Source of the DNA: Pelotomaculum thermopropionicum SI
GTDB taxonomy: Bacteria; Bacillota; Desulfotomaculia; Desulfotomaculales; Pelotomaculaceae
Assembly (NCBI GenBank): GCA_000010565.1
Contig: AP009389.1
Span: 930,001 to 994,000 of the forward strand
Length of the DNA stretch: 64,000 nt
Reading direction: 5' to 3'
Part shown: piece by piece, positions 17,210 to 25,330 of the stretch
How positions within the stretch are numbered: the stretch's first letter is position 1
How the letters are laid out: the number at the start of each line of letters is the position of its first letter
Translations under genes and position numbers: made by a program
The notes under the pieces: generated by a model
Told to the model about the DNA's origin: nothing
Database searches by the model: none
Seen by the model: only the letters and a program-made list of their open reading frames with translations

Positions 17210-18112
17210 ATGAGCGCTTCGTACTTAAAACTTGCTGCCGGGGAACTGGCAAAGAGGGCAGAAAAGGCCCTGGACATGCTGGCCAGGTGTACGGTCTGCG
17301 CCCAGGAGTGCCGCGTTAACCGCCTTGAAGGTCGGCTGGGAGTGTGCCGGGCCGGCCGGAAAGCTGCGGTCAGCGGCTACGGCCCGCATTTCGGTGAAGA
17401 AGCCCCGCTGGTGGGGAGGAGGGGCTCTGGTACCGTTTTTTTTACCCACTGCAATTTAAGCTGCCGGTTCTGCCAGAATTGCGAGATCAGCCAGGAAGGC
17501 GAAGGCAGGGAAGTTTCTGCCGGGGAACTGGCCGGAATGATGCTGGACCTGCAGAAAAGAGGCTGCCACAATGTCAACCTGGTCTCGCCCAGCCATTTTG
17601 TGCCGCAGTTCCTGGAGGCGCTGACAATTGCCGCGGCGGGAGGGCTTAGGATACCCATAGTCTACAACACCGGGGGTTACGACTCTTTGGAAACGCTCGA
17701 CCTGCTGGACGGCGTGATTGACATCTACATGCCGGACATTAAGTTTGCAGACGACGATGCCGGCAAGAAATATGCCGGGGCGGCCGGCTATTTTTCCGTG
17801 GCCAGGCGGGCTGTGAAGAAAATGCACGAACAGGTGGGCGATCTGGTCCTGGACGAAGAGGGGATAGCGGTCCGGGGACTGCTGGTCAGGCACCTGGTTC
17901 TGCCTGGGAACCTGGCCCGCACGGAAAAGGTGATGGAGTTTTTGGCCGGAGAGATTTCAAAAGACACCTTTGTAAATGTAATGGATCAATACCACCCTGC
18001 TTACAGGGCTTTTGAGCACCCCGAGCTAAGCAGGAGAATTACGGCAAAAGAATACCGGGAAGCGTTGGAGGCGGCCAGAAAGGCCGGACTGAGGAGGGTT
18101 TATGTTGACTAA
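17210..18112 (+). CDS. Radical SAM protein, PflA-like (YqeV/AmmeMemo-type)
   Basis: About 300 residues; ATG 17210 is preferred over GTG 17201 because of spacing to GGTGGGG. An N-terminal Cys pair set (CTVCAQECRVNR and GVCRAG) precedes the radical SAM motif CNLSCRFCQNCEIS (C-x3-C-x2-C, about residue 83). Later motifs include YNTGGYDS and DIYMPDIKFADD. This architecture matches the activating-enzyme-like family often annotated as pyruvate-formate-lyase-activating-enzyme homologue. Its glycyl-radical or other partner is not in the window. Its 3' end overlaps the next gene by 11 bases. Confidence 0.85.
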   Translation: MSASYLKLAAGELAKRAEKALDMLARCTVCAQECRVNRLEGRLGVCRAGRKAAVSGYGPHFGEEAPLVGRRGSGTVFFTHCNLSCRFCQNCEISQEGEGREVSAGELAGMMLDLQKRGCHNVNLVSPSHFVPQFLEALTIAAAGGLRIPIVYNTGGYDSLETLDLLDGVIDIYMPDIKFADDDAGKKYAGAAGYFSVARRAVKKMHEQVGDLVLDEEGIAVRGLLVRHLVLPGNLARTEKVMEFLAGEISKDTFVNVMDQYHPAYRAFEHPELSRRITAKEYREALEAARKAGLRRVYVD

Positions 18113-20765
18113 AAAAATTTTAAGAATCATTAAGCCTGACCCGCTGAAGTTGGTTTTGTTTTTTATTTGCCTGCTTTTGCCTTCCTGGGCTTTAGCTTAC
18201 CAGGTGGTAAGCAAAACAGTCAGCGAGGAAACGGTCACCAGAGGGGCTGTGCTGCAGACGGTCAGGATGACAACTAACGAGGGGCCGTTAAATGTTTACA
18301 TTTTAAAGGCCGATTTAAGCGACCCCTATTTGAAAGTTGACACGATTGTGGGGGCAGACGGCACCCTGGCCAAAAACCAGACCGTAACGGCAATGGCCGG
18401 GCGCGCCGGGGCGGTTGCGGCCGTAAACGGCGACTTCTTTCAGATGAAGGAGAGCGGGCGTCCCATCGGGCTGCTCTACCAGGGCGGCCGCCTGATCGAG
18501 AGCCCGGCCCTGCGCAGCGATATGTACGGCTTTGCCGTAACAAAGGACAAGCTGCCCATTCTGGAGGTTTTCCAGTTCTCCGGCCAGGTTACCGCCGGCA
18601 ACGGCAAGAGCTTTCCACTGTCCGGCATAAACAAGCCGGGCTACCTGGTAATGTCGGATGCCTCTTCCGATGTTGACTCCCTTCTTCTTTACAATTCCCT
18701 GTGGGGCCCCGTCAGCAGGGGCAGGCTGGCCGGCTTGACCGGCGTTGTAGAGGCCGTGGTGAAAAACGGCGTGGTACAGCAGGTTTTAACCGATCAGCCG
18801 GGCGTACCCATACCGCCTGACGGCTACGTTCTGAGGGGCCACGGACAGGCGGCCAGGTTTATTCTGGAAAACCTTCCCGCCGGTTCAAAGGTAAGCTACA
18901 CTTACTCGGTAATGCCTCAGGGTGATAAATTGTTTGCCGCCGTTGGCGGACAGGCCCTGCTTGTGGAGGAAGGCCGCCTGCCGGCTTATTTCACCCAGAA
19001 CATTGCCGGCAAACATGCCCGGACGGCCGCCGGAGTTTCTAAGGACGGCAAGACTCTCTACCTTGTTGCGGTGGAAAAGCAGTCCGCTTCCGACGGCACG
19101 GTGGTAAGCAGGGGGATGACCCAGGAAGAGCTGGCCGAGTTTCTAATTTCCATTGGTGTCTGGCGGGCGGTAAACCTGGACGGGGGCGGCTCGACCACGC
19201 TTGCCGCCCGTCACCTGGGCGATTTTAACGTCAGCCTGATCAACCGCCCGCAGGGCAAATCTCAGCGTTCGGTGCCTAATGCCATTGGCATTTTTTCCAC
19301 CGCCCCGCCGGGCAAACTGAAAGGCCTGGCGATAAGCGGCCCTTCGGTCCTGATTGCAGGCACAAAAGGGGAGTTCACGGCAAAGGGATACGACCAGTAC
19401 TACAACCCTGTGCGCATTGAACCGGAGAAAGTCTCCTGGTCGGCAGCGCCCGCAGCAGGAAAATTTGAAGGCAGCGTGTTTTTGCCGGAGCGGGGGGGCA
19501 CCGTTACGGTGCAGGCCGCCCTGGGCAGTGCCACCGGAGCGGCGGCCGTACGGGTCATCGGCCCTGAGATGCTGGCCGGGCTGGTGGTGAGTCCGTCTTC
19601 CATCAGCGTCGAACCGGGCCAGTCGGTCGAGCTGTCCGTGCAGGTAAAAACAAAAGAGGGAGAGACTTTTGCCTTAAAGAGCGAGGACGTGAGGTGGGCG
19701 GTTGACGGCACCGCGGGCGTAATTGCAAACGGGAAGTTTACTGCCGCTGCCGGACCTGCTTCAGGTAAGATAGAAGTGTCGTTCCAGGGGCTTTCTGCTT
19801 CTGTCCCGGTGTCCGTAAGGCTTCCTTCCGTTGAGTTGCAGGCAGAACCCGGCAAGGATTCTGAAGCGGTGCTGGACGGCCGGGTGAGAGTAAGGTTCCC
19901 CGCCGGGAGCGCCAATTACCCCGTTAAAATACAGCTCTCAAACGCCGGCATCCCTGTGGATTTGCCTGAGGGGTTTGTACCTGTTGAAGCGATCACGGTA
20001 ACCCCGGAAGAAGGGCAGAAAGCCGTTTTGAATGCGCCGTGGCGGCTGAGCTGGAATTACAGTACCGCGGCGGTTAATGCAAGGCCGGCCGTGCTGTTGT
20101 GGGATCCGGTCCAGAATAAATGGCGGGAGCAGCCGGCAAAGGTGGAAGGAGAAGGCCAGGCCAGGATTATTTCCGCGGCGGTTTGGGGATTTGGAAAGCT
20201 GGTGCTGGTTGACGACCGCCGCCCGCCCGCCGTTTTTAAGGACACGGAAGGGCACTGGGCCGCCTCTGCCATCAGCAACCTGGCCGGGCGCGGCGTGATA
20301 AACGGCTTCCCCGACGGAACCTTCGGCCCCGCCCAGACGGTGACCAGGGCGCAGTTTGTTGCCATGCTGGCAGCCGCGCTGCAATGGGCAACGCCGGAGA
20401 GCATGCCCGCCTTTAAGGATGCAGTTCCCGCCTGGGCCATGCCGGCCGTGGCGGCGGCGGTGGCGCGGGGTGTGATTTCGGGTTACCCGGACGGCACTTT
20501 TGCGCCTGACGCGAGGATAACCAGAAGCGAAATGGCCGTCATGATCTGCCGGGCGCTGGCTCTGGAAGGTGCAGGCGGCAGCCTGCAGTACCGGGATTCC
20601 GCAGCCATACCGGATTTTGCCCGGGATGCCGTGGCCAGAGCTTCTGCAGCCGGGCTGCTGCAGGGCAGCGAAGGCTATTTCAGGCCCTGGGACGGCGCCA
20701 CCCGCGCTGAGGCGGCCGTGGTGATAAGCCGCGTTCTGGCCCTGTGGCTGGAGCGGGGAAGCTGA
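18102..20765 (+). CDS. S-layer-anchored phosphodiester glycosidase (NAGPA domain)
   Basis: 887 residues. A signal peptide (LVLFFICLLLPSWALA, cleavage near residue 32) is followed by a phosphodiester glycosidase domain, about 100-400, with GAVAAVNGDFF and VNLDGGGSTTLAARH. Two Ig-like (Big-type) domains lie at about 405-575, then a beta-rich ZU5-like part. Three S-layer-homology repeats (about 710-887) start at FKDTEGHWAASAISNLAGRG and repeat as GVISGYPDGTFAPDARITRS. It is therefore secreted and held on cell-wall polymer, where it may cleave GlcNAc-phosphodiester bonds in wall polysaccharide. That activity is inferred from the family. Confidence 0.88.
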   Translation: MLTKKILRIIKPDPLKLVLFFICLLLPSWALAYQVVSKTVSEETVTRGAVLQTVRMTTNEGPLNVYILKADLSDPYLKVDTIVGADGTLAKNQTVTAMAGRAGAVAAVNGDFFQMKESGRPIGLLYQGGRLIESPALRSDMYGFAVTKDKLPILEVFQFSGQVTAGNGKSFPLSGINKPGYLVMSDASSDVDSLLLYNSLWGPVSRGRLAGLTGVVEAVVKNGVVQQVLTDQPGVPIPPDGYVLRGHGQAARFILENLPAGSKVSYTYSVMPQGDKLFAAVGGQALLVEEGRLPAYFTQNIAGKHARTAAGVSKDGKTLYLVAVEKQSASDGTVVSRGMTQEELAEFLISIGVWRAVNLDGGGSTTLAARHLGDFNVSLINRPQGKSQRSVPNAIGIFSTAPPGKLKGLAISGPSVLIAGTKGEFTAKGYDQYYNPVRIEPEKVSWSAAPAAGKFEGSVFLPERGGTVTVQAALGSATGAAAVRVIGPEMLAGLVVSPSSISVEPGQSVELSVQVKTKEGETFALKSEDVRWAVDGTAGVIANGKFTAAAGPASGKIEVSFQGLSASVPVSVRLPSVELQAEPGKDSEAVLDGRVRVRFPAGSANYPVKIQLSNAGIPVDLPEGFVPVEAITVTPEEGQKAVLNAPWRLSWNYSTAAVNARPAVLLWDPVQNKWREQPAKVEGEGQARIISAAVWGFGKLVLVDDRRPPAVFKDTEGHWAASAISNLAGRGVINGFPDGTFGPAQTVTRAQFVAMLAAALQWATPESMPAFKDAVPAWAMPAVAAAVARGVISGYPDGTFAPDARITRSEMAVMICRALALEGAGGSLQYRDSAAIPDFARDAVARASAAGLLQGSEGYFRPWDGATRAEAAVVISRVLALWLERGS

Positions 20766-20856
20766 TTTTTTTACCGGGAGGTAAATTTTACCGGCCTTTC
20801 AGAAGGAATGTGAAAATAAACGGAGAAGTAAAAAATAAATTAATAAAAAGGTAAAA

Positions 20857-21070
20857 CCGGCAGGTGCCCGCCAGGGAGAATAGGGAATCAGGTGCAAGGC
20901 CTGAGCGGTCCCGCCACTGTATGCGGGAGCGCACCGCAAGTTCAAGCCACTGCCCGGTATTAAGCAGCAGCGGTTTTCTGGGTTGCTTTGGAAGCCTTAT
21001 GTAACCGCTGAAAACGGGCGGGAAGGCAGCGGTGCGGCGATGAACGCGAGCCAGGAGACCTGCCTGCCGG
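20857..21070 (+). promoter_or_regulatory. Cobalamin riboswitch upstream of cobT
   Basis: The outer stem CCGGCAGG (20857-20864) pairs with CCTGCCGG (21063-21070). Conserved cores are present: the AGGGAA region, GGTCCCGCCACTGTATGCGG and the B12 box GCCAGGAGACCTGCC (21050-21064). It binds adenosylcobalamin. The terminator at 21118-21148 is the likely expression platform, giving repression of cobT when B12 is plentiful. Confidence 0.95.
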
Positions 21071-21117
21071 CCGGTGCCCCTGTTTTAGGGGGCAAAAACC
21101 GTTGGATGATGGAAAAG

Positions 21118-21148
21118 TCCACGGCCTTTTCAGGCTGTGGATTTTTTT
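21118..21148 (+). terminator. Expression-platform terminator of the cobT riboswitch
   Basis: TCCACGGCC (21118-21126) pairs with GGCTGTGGA (21133-21141), one G-U, followed by seven T. It lies between the riboswitch and the cobT start. Confidence 0.85.
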
Positions 21149-21181
21149 ATAAAAAAACTCAAGAAGCGAGGGGGAGTTTCA

Positions 21182-22249
21182 ATGCTTCTGGAAATGACTT
21201 TGCGCCGGATCGGCAGCCTGGACGCAGGGGCCATGGAAAAGGCCCAAAGGCGCCTGGACAGCCTGATCAAGCCGCCGGGCAGCCTGGGGGTCCTGGAGGA
21301 AATGGCCGTGCGCCTGGCCGGGATTACCGGGGACCCTAAGCCCCAGGTGAGGAACAAGACGGTGATAGTCATGGCCGGCGATCACGGCGTGGTGGCCGAA
21401 GGCGTGAGCGTCGCCCCGCAGCAGGTTACCGCCCAGATGCTGCCGGCCTTCGTGGGCGGGGTGGCCGGCATCGGAGTGCTGGCAAGGCATGCCGGCGCCA
21501 GGCTGGTGGTGGTCGACGTAGGTGTTGCCGTTCCGGTTGAGTTCCCCGGCGTTTTGCAGCGAAAGGTGAGGGCGGGAACCGGCAACATTGCCGTCGGCCC
21601 GGCCATGTCCCGGGAGGAGGCCGTCAGGGCGCTGGAAACGGGCATAGAGGTGGCGCAGGAGGAAATCGAACGTGGTGCCGGCCTTCTGGCCGTCGGCGAC
21701 ATGGGCATCGGCAACACCACCCCCAGCAGCGCCATCCTGGCCGCCTTCGGCGGTTACACCGCAGAAGAAGTGGCCGGGCGGGGAACAATGGTTAACGACC
21801 AGGTATTGAAGCGAAAGATCGGCGCCATTGCGAGGGCCCTGCAGGTAAACCGCCCCGATCCGCAGGACGCCCTGGACGTTCTGTCCAAGGTGGGCGGCCT
21901 TGAAATAGCCGGGCTGGCAGGTGTGATTCTGGGCGCCGCGGCAGGGCGGGTGCCCGTGCTGATCGACGGGTTCATCACCACCGCGGCGGCCCTGGTGGCC
22001 TATAAGCTCCAGCCTAAGACCCGTGAGTTCATGATTGCCAGCCACCTTTCAGAAGAGCAGGGGCACCGCCTGATGCTGGAGCAGTTGAACCTGACCCCGG
22101 TGATTCACATGAAAATGCGTCTTGGCGAGGGGACCGGGGCGGCATTGACGATGCACCTGGTTGAGGCCGCCACCAGAATAATAAGAGAAATGGCGTCGTT
22201 TGACGAAGCAGGGGTCTCCGCCCTGGAGGAGGACAAAATTCTGAAGTAG
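21182..22249 (+). CDS. cobT: Nicotinate-nucleotide:dimethylbenzimidazole phosphoribosyltransferase
   Basis: 355 residues from ATG 21182 with GGGGGAG upstream. Family motifs: KPPGSLGVLEEMAVRLAGIT, VVMAGDHGVVAEGVS, GDMGIGNTTPSSAI and the catalytic-Glu region SHLSEEQGHRLMLEQL. It makes alpha-ribazole-5-phosphate, activating the lower ligand of cobalamin. It is separated by about 22 kb from the main B12 operon but under its own cobalamin riboswitch, so the two are probably co-regulated. Other nucleotide-loop genes (cobU, cobS, cbiB) are not in the window. Confidence 0.95.
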   Translation: MLLEMTLRRIGSLDAGAMEKAQRRLDSLIKPPGSLGVLEEMAVRLAGITGDPKPQVRNKTVIVMAGDHGVVAEGVSVAPQQVTAQMLPAFVGGVAGIGVLARHAGARLVVVDVGVAVPVEFPGVLQRKVRAGTGNIAVGPAMSREEAVRALETGIEVAQEEIERGAGLLAVGDMGIGNTTPSSAILAAFGGYTAEEVAGRGTMVNDQVLKRKIGAIARALQVNRPDPQDALDVLSKVGGLEIAGLAGVILGAAAGRVPVLIDGFITTAAALVAYKLQPKTREFMIASHLSEEQGHRLMLEQLNLTPVIHMKMRLGEGTGAALTMHLVEAATRIIREMASFDEAGVSALEEDKILK

Positions 22250-22269
22250 AGCCGGGACAAAGAAAATCA

Positions 22270-22292
22270 GGACCTGCCCGTAAGGCAGGTCC
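22270..22292. terminator. Hairpin between convergent cobT and fbp genes
   Basis: GGACCTGCC (22270-22278) and GGCAGGTCC (22284-22292) form a perfect 9-bp stem. T-rich sequence follows on both strands (better on the minus strand), consistent with a bidirectional terminator. Confidence 0.65.
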
Positions 22293-22337
22293 CGGTTTCT
22301 TCAATTCCCTGTGAAAAAGGATGGACTGATTAACTTG

Positions 22338-23432
22338 CTAGCGAAGCTTTTCGAAGCGATCTTTAATGCGCTTGCTGACTTCCGGCATGGTGGTGTACTC
22401 CATTTCTTCCAGGTGCAGGCGGTGCGGCTCAAAGGGCCCCATGCTGCGCATGTAGCTGGCAATCTCGTTGGCCTTTTGCCTGGCCAGGTCGTAGGAGGGA
22501 TCGGCAAAGAAGTCCTGTGGTCCGTGCAGCTTGCCGTCGCTTAGCTGGAAGCCGAGCGCCACCACCCTGGGCGGGCCGTCAAAACGGGTGGGGTTGGACT
22601 GGGCTACGGACACCGGCATCAGCGGGCCGCTGTGGGAACCCCGCATCCAGCCCGACACCAGGTGGGGGTTGGCAAAGGGCTCCAGCGCTTCCCCCACCGC
22701 CGGGAAGCCGCTCTGGCAGCGCACTATTAAAACCGGGTCGTCTTTGCCCACATAGCGCCCGGCCATCAGGTTCAGCCGCTGGGTGCTTGAGGTGGCGGCA
22801 ATTTCACCGGTTTCCTTGTGGTAAACCGACTTGATGCAATATCGGCCGGGGGCGCCGATAAACACGAGCATATCATAAAGCTCTTCGGGGCAGGAAAAGG
22901 TAATTTTTTTGTTTTCAATCAGGTCGTGTACCTCAAATAAAAACCCTTTGTGCATTTTGGGGTCGATAACCAGGCCGATGGTGTTGAAAGGATCGGCAAA
23001 CATTTTATAAAGCGGTAAGTTCCAGGCGCCCGGCTCGGTTTTGTCGGCCATGAAGACGATTATCGGCTCGCTATTGCGCTCCTCAAACTCCATTTCGGCC
23101 AGGCCGGGCCCGAGGCCCTTGATATTTCCGGAAAAAGCGTCGGCCAGCAGATCCTGTCCCGCGCCGTATAATTTCATCTTTTTGGCAATTTTGGTGCAGG
23201 ATGAGAAGGTTTCCCAGGCTAACTGGTGTATTTCGCCGTTGTCCTTGCCTCCGTCGTGTGTCATGATCAGGTTGATGTCGTCGCCGACGTGGGTGACGTG
23301 GAAGTCTATGAGAAGCGGACTTCCGGCTAAAATACCCCTGGCGGTTTCCAGCAGCTCCGGGTGAACGCTGGAATGGCCTACAAACCCGCCAATGTCGGCT
23401 TTAATGACTGATACTGTTACTTTACTGCCCAT
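22338..23432 (-). CDS. fbp: Bifunctional fructose-1,6-bisphosphate aldolase/phosphatase (class V)
   Basis: 364 residues from ATG 23432 with GGGGAGG 6 bases upstream. Family-specific motifs: SVIKADIGGFVGHSSVHPEL at the N-terminus, HVGDDINLIMTHDGGKDN, DPKMHKGFLFEVHD and YDMLVFIGAPGRYCIKSVY (Schiff-base Lys/Tyr region). This heat-stable enzyme carries out both aldol condensation of triose phosphates and the phosphatase step, and marks gluconeogenesis in archaea and deep-branching or thermophilic bacteria. It is monocistronic and convergent with cobT. Confidence 0.93.
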   Translation of the reverse strand: MGSKVTVSVIKADIGGFVGHSSVHPELLETARGILAGSPLLIDFHVTHVGDDINLIMTHDGGKDNGEIHQLAWETFSSCTKIAKKMKLYGAGQDLLADAFSGNIKGLGPGLAEMEFEERNSEPIIVFMADKTEPGAWNLPLYKMFADPFNTIGLVIDPKMHKGFLFEVHDLIENKKITFSCPEELYDMLVFIGAPGRYCIKSVYHKETGEIAATSSTQRLNLMAGRYVGKDDPVLIVRCQSGFPAVGEALEPFANPHLVSGWMRGSHSGPLMPVSVAQSNPTRFDGPPRVVALGFQLSDGKLHGPQDFFADPSYDLARQKANEIASYMRSMGPFEPHRLHLEEMEYTTMPEVSKRIKDRFEKLR

Positions 23433-23808
23433 GATTTTCCTCCCCAAAATAAATTTACTATAATATTCTATACTATGCCTTAATTCCCTTCATATTCTTA
23501 TTTAAATTTTTTTTCTCCGGATTAAAAACATGATATAAGATTTAGTTTATTTTACAATTAAATGTTATACTATTTTTGTTTTAATATCAATATATAATAT
23601 CTCATTAGAAATATTTTTATATTTTCGTTAAATTATGGATTCATTTATCAGGCTTAATAATCCCCGGGGTATCCTTTTCCCTGCAATATAATGGTTTTCT
23701 CCCGGGCGGATTGTTTTTAGAGGCAAGGAAATCCGGTAATTGCAGCGAAAGAAAAATATGGCAGGATTATCCGGTCCGGCCTAAAATGAAAGAATTTGAG
23801 GTGAGAGT
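23433..23808. other. AT-rich divergent intergenic region
   Basis: About 375 bases between the divergent fbp and phosphodiester glycosidase genes. Bases about 23450-23660 are strikingly AT-rich with many A/T runs. No frame with a ribosome site, no DnaA-box-like TTATNCACA sequences and no conserved riboswitch core were seen. It presumably carries the promoters of both genes, but I could not fix a convincing -35/-10 pair. Confidence 0.5.
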
Positions 23809-25266
23809 GTGGGTAAAAAGGTTTGTTGCAAATTGCTGCTTGCGGCAGCAATGACTTTGTTGCTGTCATTGCTGTCCCTGCCGGCACTTGCCGGTGACGG
23901 TCACCAGGCTGTATTTGTCATCGGCCAGAACACTTACTTTTCAGACGGACGGACGGCTGCAATGGACGTTGCCCCATACGTCGAAAACGGCCGTACCTTT
24001 GTGCCGGTTCGCTATCTGGCCCTCTCTTTGGGCGTGGCGGAGGATAAAATAATCTGGAACCCCTCGGATCAGACCGTAACGCTTGTCAAGGACGGTACAA
24101 GCATCATGCTGGCCGTGGGCGAAAACATTATTTACATCAACGGCCGGCCGGAAGAAATTGACGCCGTTCCGGCGTTAAAAGACGGGCGCGTTTTCCTGCC
24201 TGCCCGGCGCGTGGCGGAGGCCCTGGGCTATGAAGTGGCCTGGAACGGTGCAGTTCAGGCTGTGCTGGTCGGGTCTCCCGGCAACCTTCCAGAGCTGCCC
24301 CCCGCCTTTTCCTGGAAGACCAGGTACGAGCAGAGGGAAGTAGAAACCTCCGCGGGAATTAAAACGGCGAACCTGGTATACGTTAACATGAACAATCCCG
24401 CTGTGGAACTCAGGCCCGTAATGGCGGAAGACAGGGTAGGCAGGGTGGAGGAACTTGCTTCCATGGCCGCCAGGACGGGGGCGGTGGCGGCCATCAACGG
24501 CACTTTTTTCAACGCCTACGACGCGAACGACCTCATGCCGCACGGCACTCTGGGAGCGAACTACAGTTATTACCACCTGGGCAGCAATGCTACCCTCGGT
24601 GTGGACGACCGGAACAGGGTTTATATCGGCCAGCTTACCCCATACGTTGAGGGCGGCACAGACGGTTCATGGGAATGGCCCAACTGGTGGTACGCCTGGG
24701 GTATCAACCATTACTATTCACCGGACGGCATCGTGGTTTTCACGCCCGAGTACAAGTATGACACCACCCCGCCCGGCAGGACGGCGGTAGTGGTAAGGAA
24801 CGGCATTGTCACCGGAATAAGGTCTGGTCAGGTTGAAATACCGGAAGACGGCTATGTTATCTGGTACGGGGAAAACAATTACGAAAGGGACGACCAGTTT
24901 TCGGCAGGGAGGCAGGTTGATTACAGGGTAACATTTAAAGAAAACCAGCAGGCCAGGTTCAAGGCCACCATCAGCAATTATCCGCTTCTTTTGTCTAACG
25001 GTGCAATCGCTTTGGGCGACATCACCGAGCCCAAGCTAACCATCGGGGCGCCTAGAAGCTTTGTGGGGGTAACCTGGGACAACATCCTGGTGATGGGCAC
25101 CGTAGATTCTGCAAACGTGTGGGAACTGGCCGAGGTCACGAAAAACCTGGGGTTAAAGGATGCGCTCAACCTGGACGGCGGGGCATCCTGCGGTTTGTAC
25201 TATGACGGGGCATATATAAGACAGCCGGGGCGCCTGCTTTCAAACTGCCTGGTTGTTATTCAGTGA
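23809..25266 (+). CDS. Secreted phosphodiester glycosidase with copper-amine-oxidase-type stalk domain
   Basis: 485 residues from GTG 23809 (GAGGTGAGA upstream). A signal peptide (LLLAAAMTLLLSLLSLPALA, cleavage near residue 28) is followed by a copper-amine-oxidase N-terminal-like domain (about 35-150: GRTFVPVRYLALSLGV and DGRVFLPARRVAEALGYEV), a wall-associated module of Firmicutes. A NAGPA phosphodiester glycosidase domain covers about 185-485 (TGAVAAINGTFFNAYD, LNLDGGASCGLYYDG). It shares the catalytic domain type with the SLH protein at 18.1 kb but uses a different surface module. Confidence 0.87.
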   Translation: MGKKVCCKLLLAAAMTLLLSLLSLPALAGDGHQAVFVIGQNTYFSDGRTAAMDVAPYVENGRTFVPVRYLALSLGVAEDKIIWNPSDQTVTLVKDGTSIMLAVGENIIYINGRPEEIDAVPALKDGRVFLPARRVAEALGYEVAWNGAVQAVLVGSPGNLPELPPAFSWKTRYEQREVETSAGIKTANLVYVNMNNPAVELRPVMAEDRVGRVEELASMAARTGAVAAINGTFFNAYDANDLMPHGTLGANYSYYHLGSNATLGVDDRNRVYIGQLTPYVEGGTDGSWEWPNWWYAWGINHYYSPDGIVVFTPEYKYDTTPPGRTAVVVRNGIVTGIRSGQVEIPEDGYVIWYGENNYERDDQFSAGRQVDYRVTFKENQQARFKATISNYPLLLSNGAIALGDITEPKLTIGAPRSFVGVTWDNILVMGTVDSANVWELAEVTKNLGLKDALNLDGGASCGLYYDGAYIRQPGRLLSNCLVVIQ

Positions 25267-25330
25267 GGCGGGGACGGAATAAGGCCCTGCTGATATGCCG
25301 GTAAACGGCGCAAAAAAAGAAGGTGGTATT

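Noticed and set aside
20983-21339. An open frame running from the cobalamin riboswitch into cobT
   Set aside because: It covers the conserved B12 box and terminator and is not translated in any known riboswitch of this type.
23450-23660. AT-rich block considered as a replication origin
   Set aside because: No DnaA-box-like repeats and no dnaA/dnaN or partition genes nearby; AT-richness alone suits a divergent promoter region.
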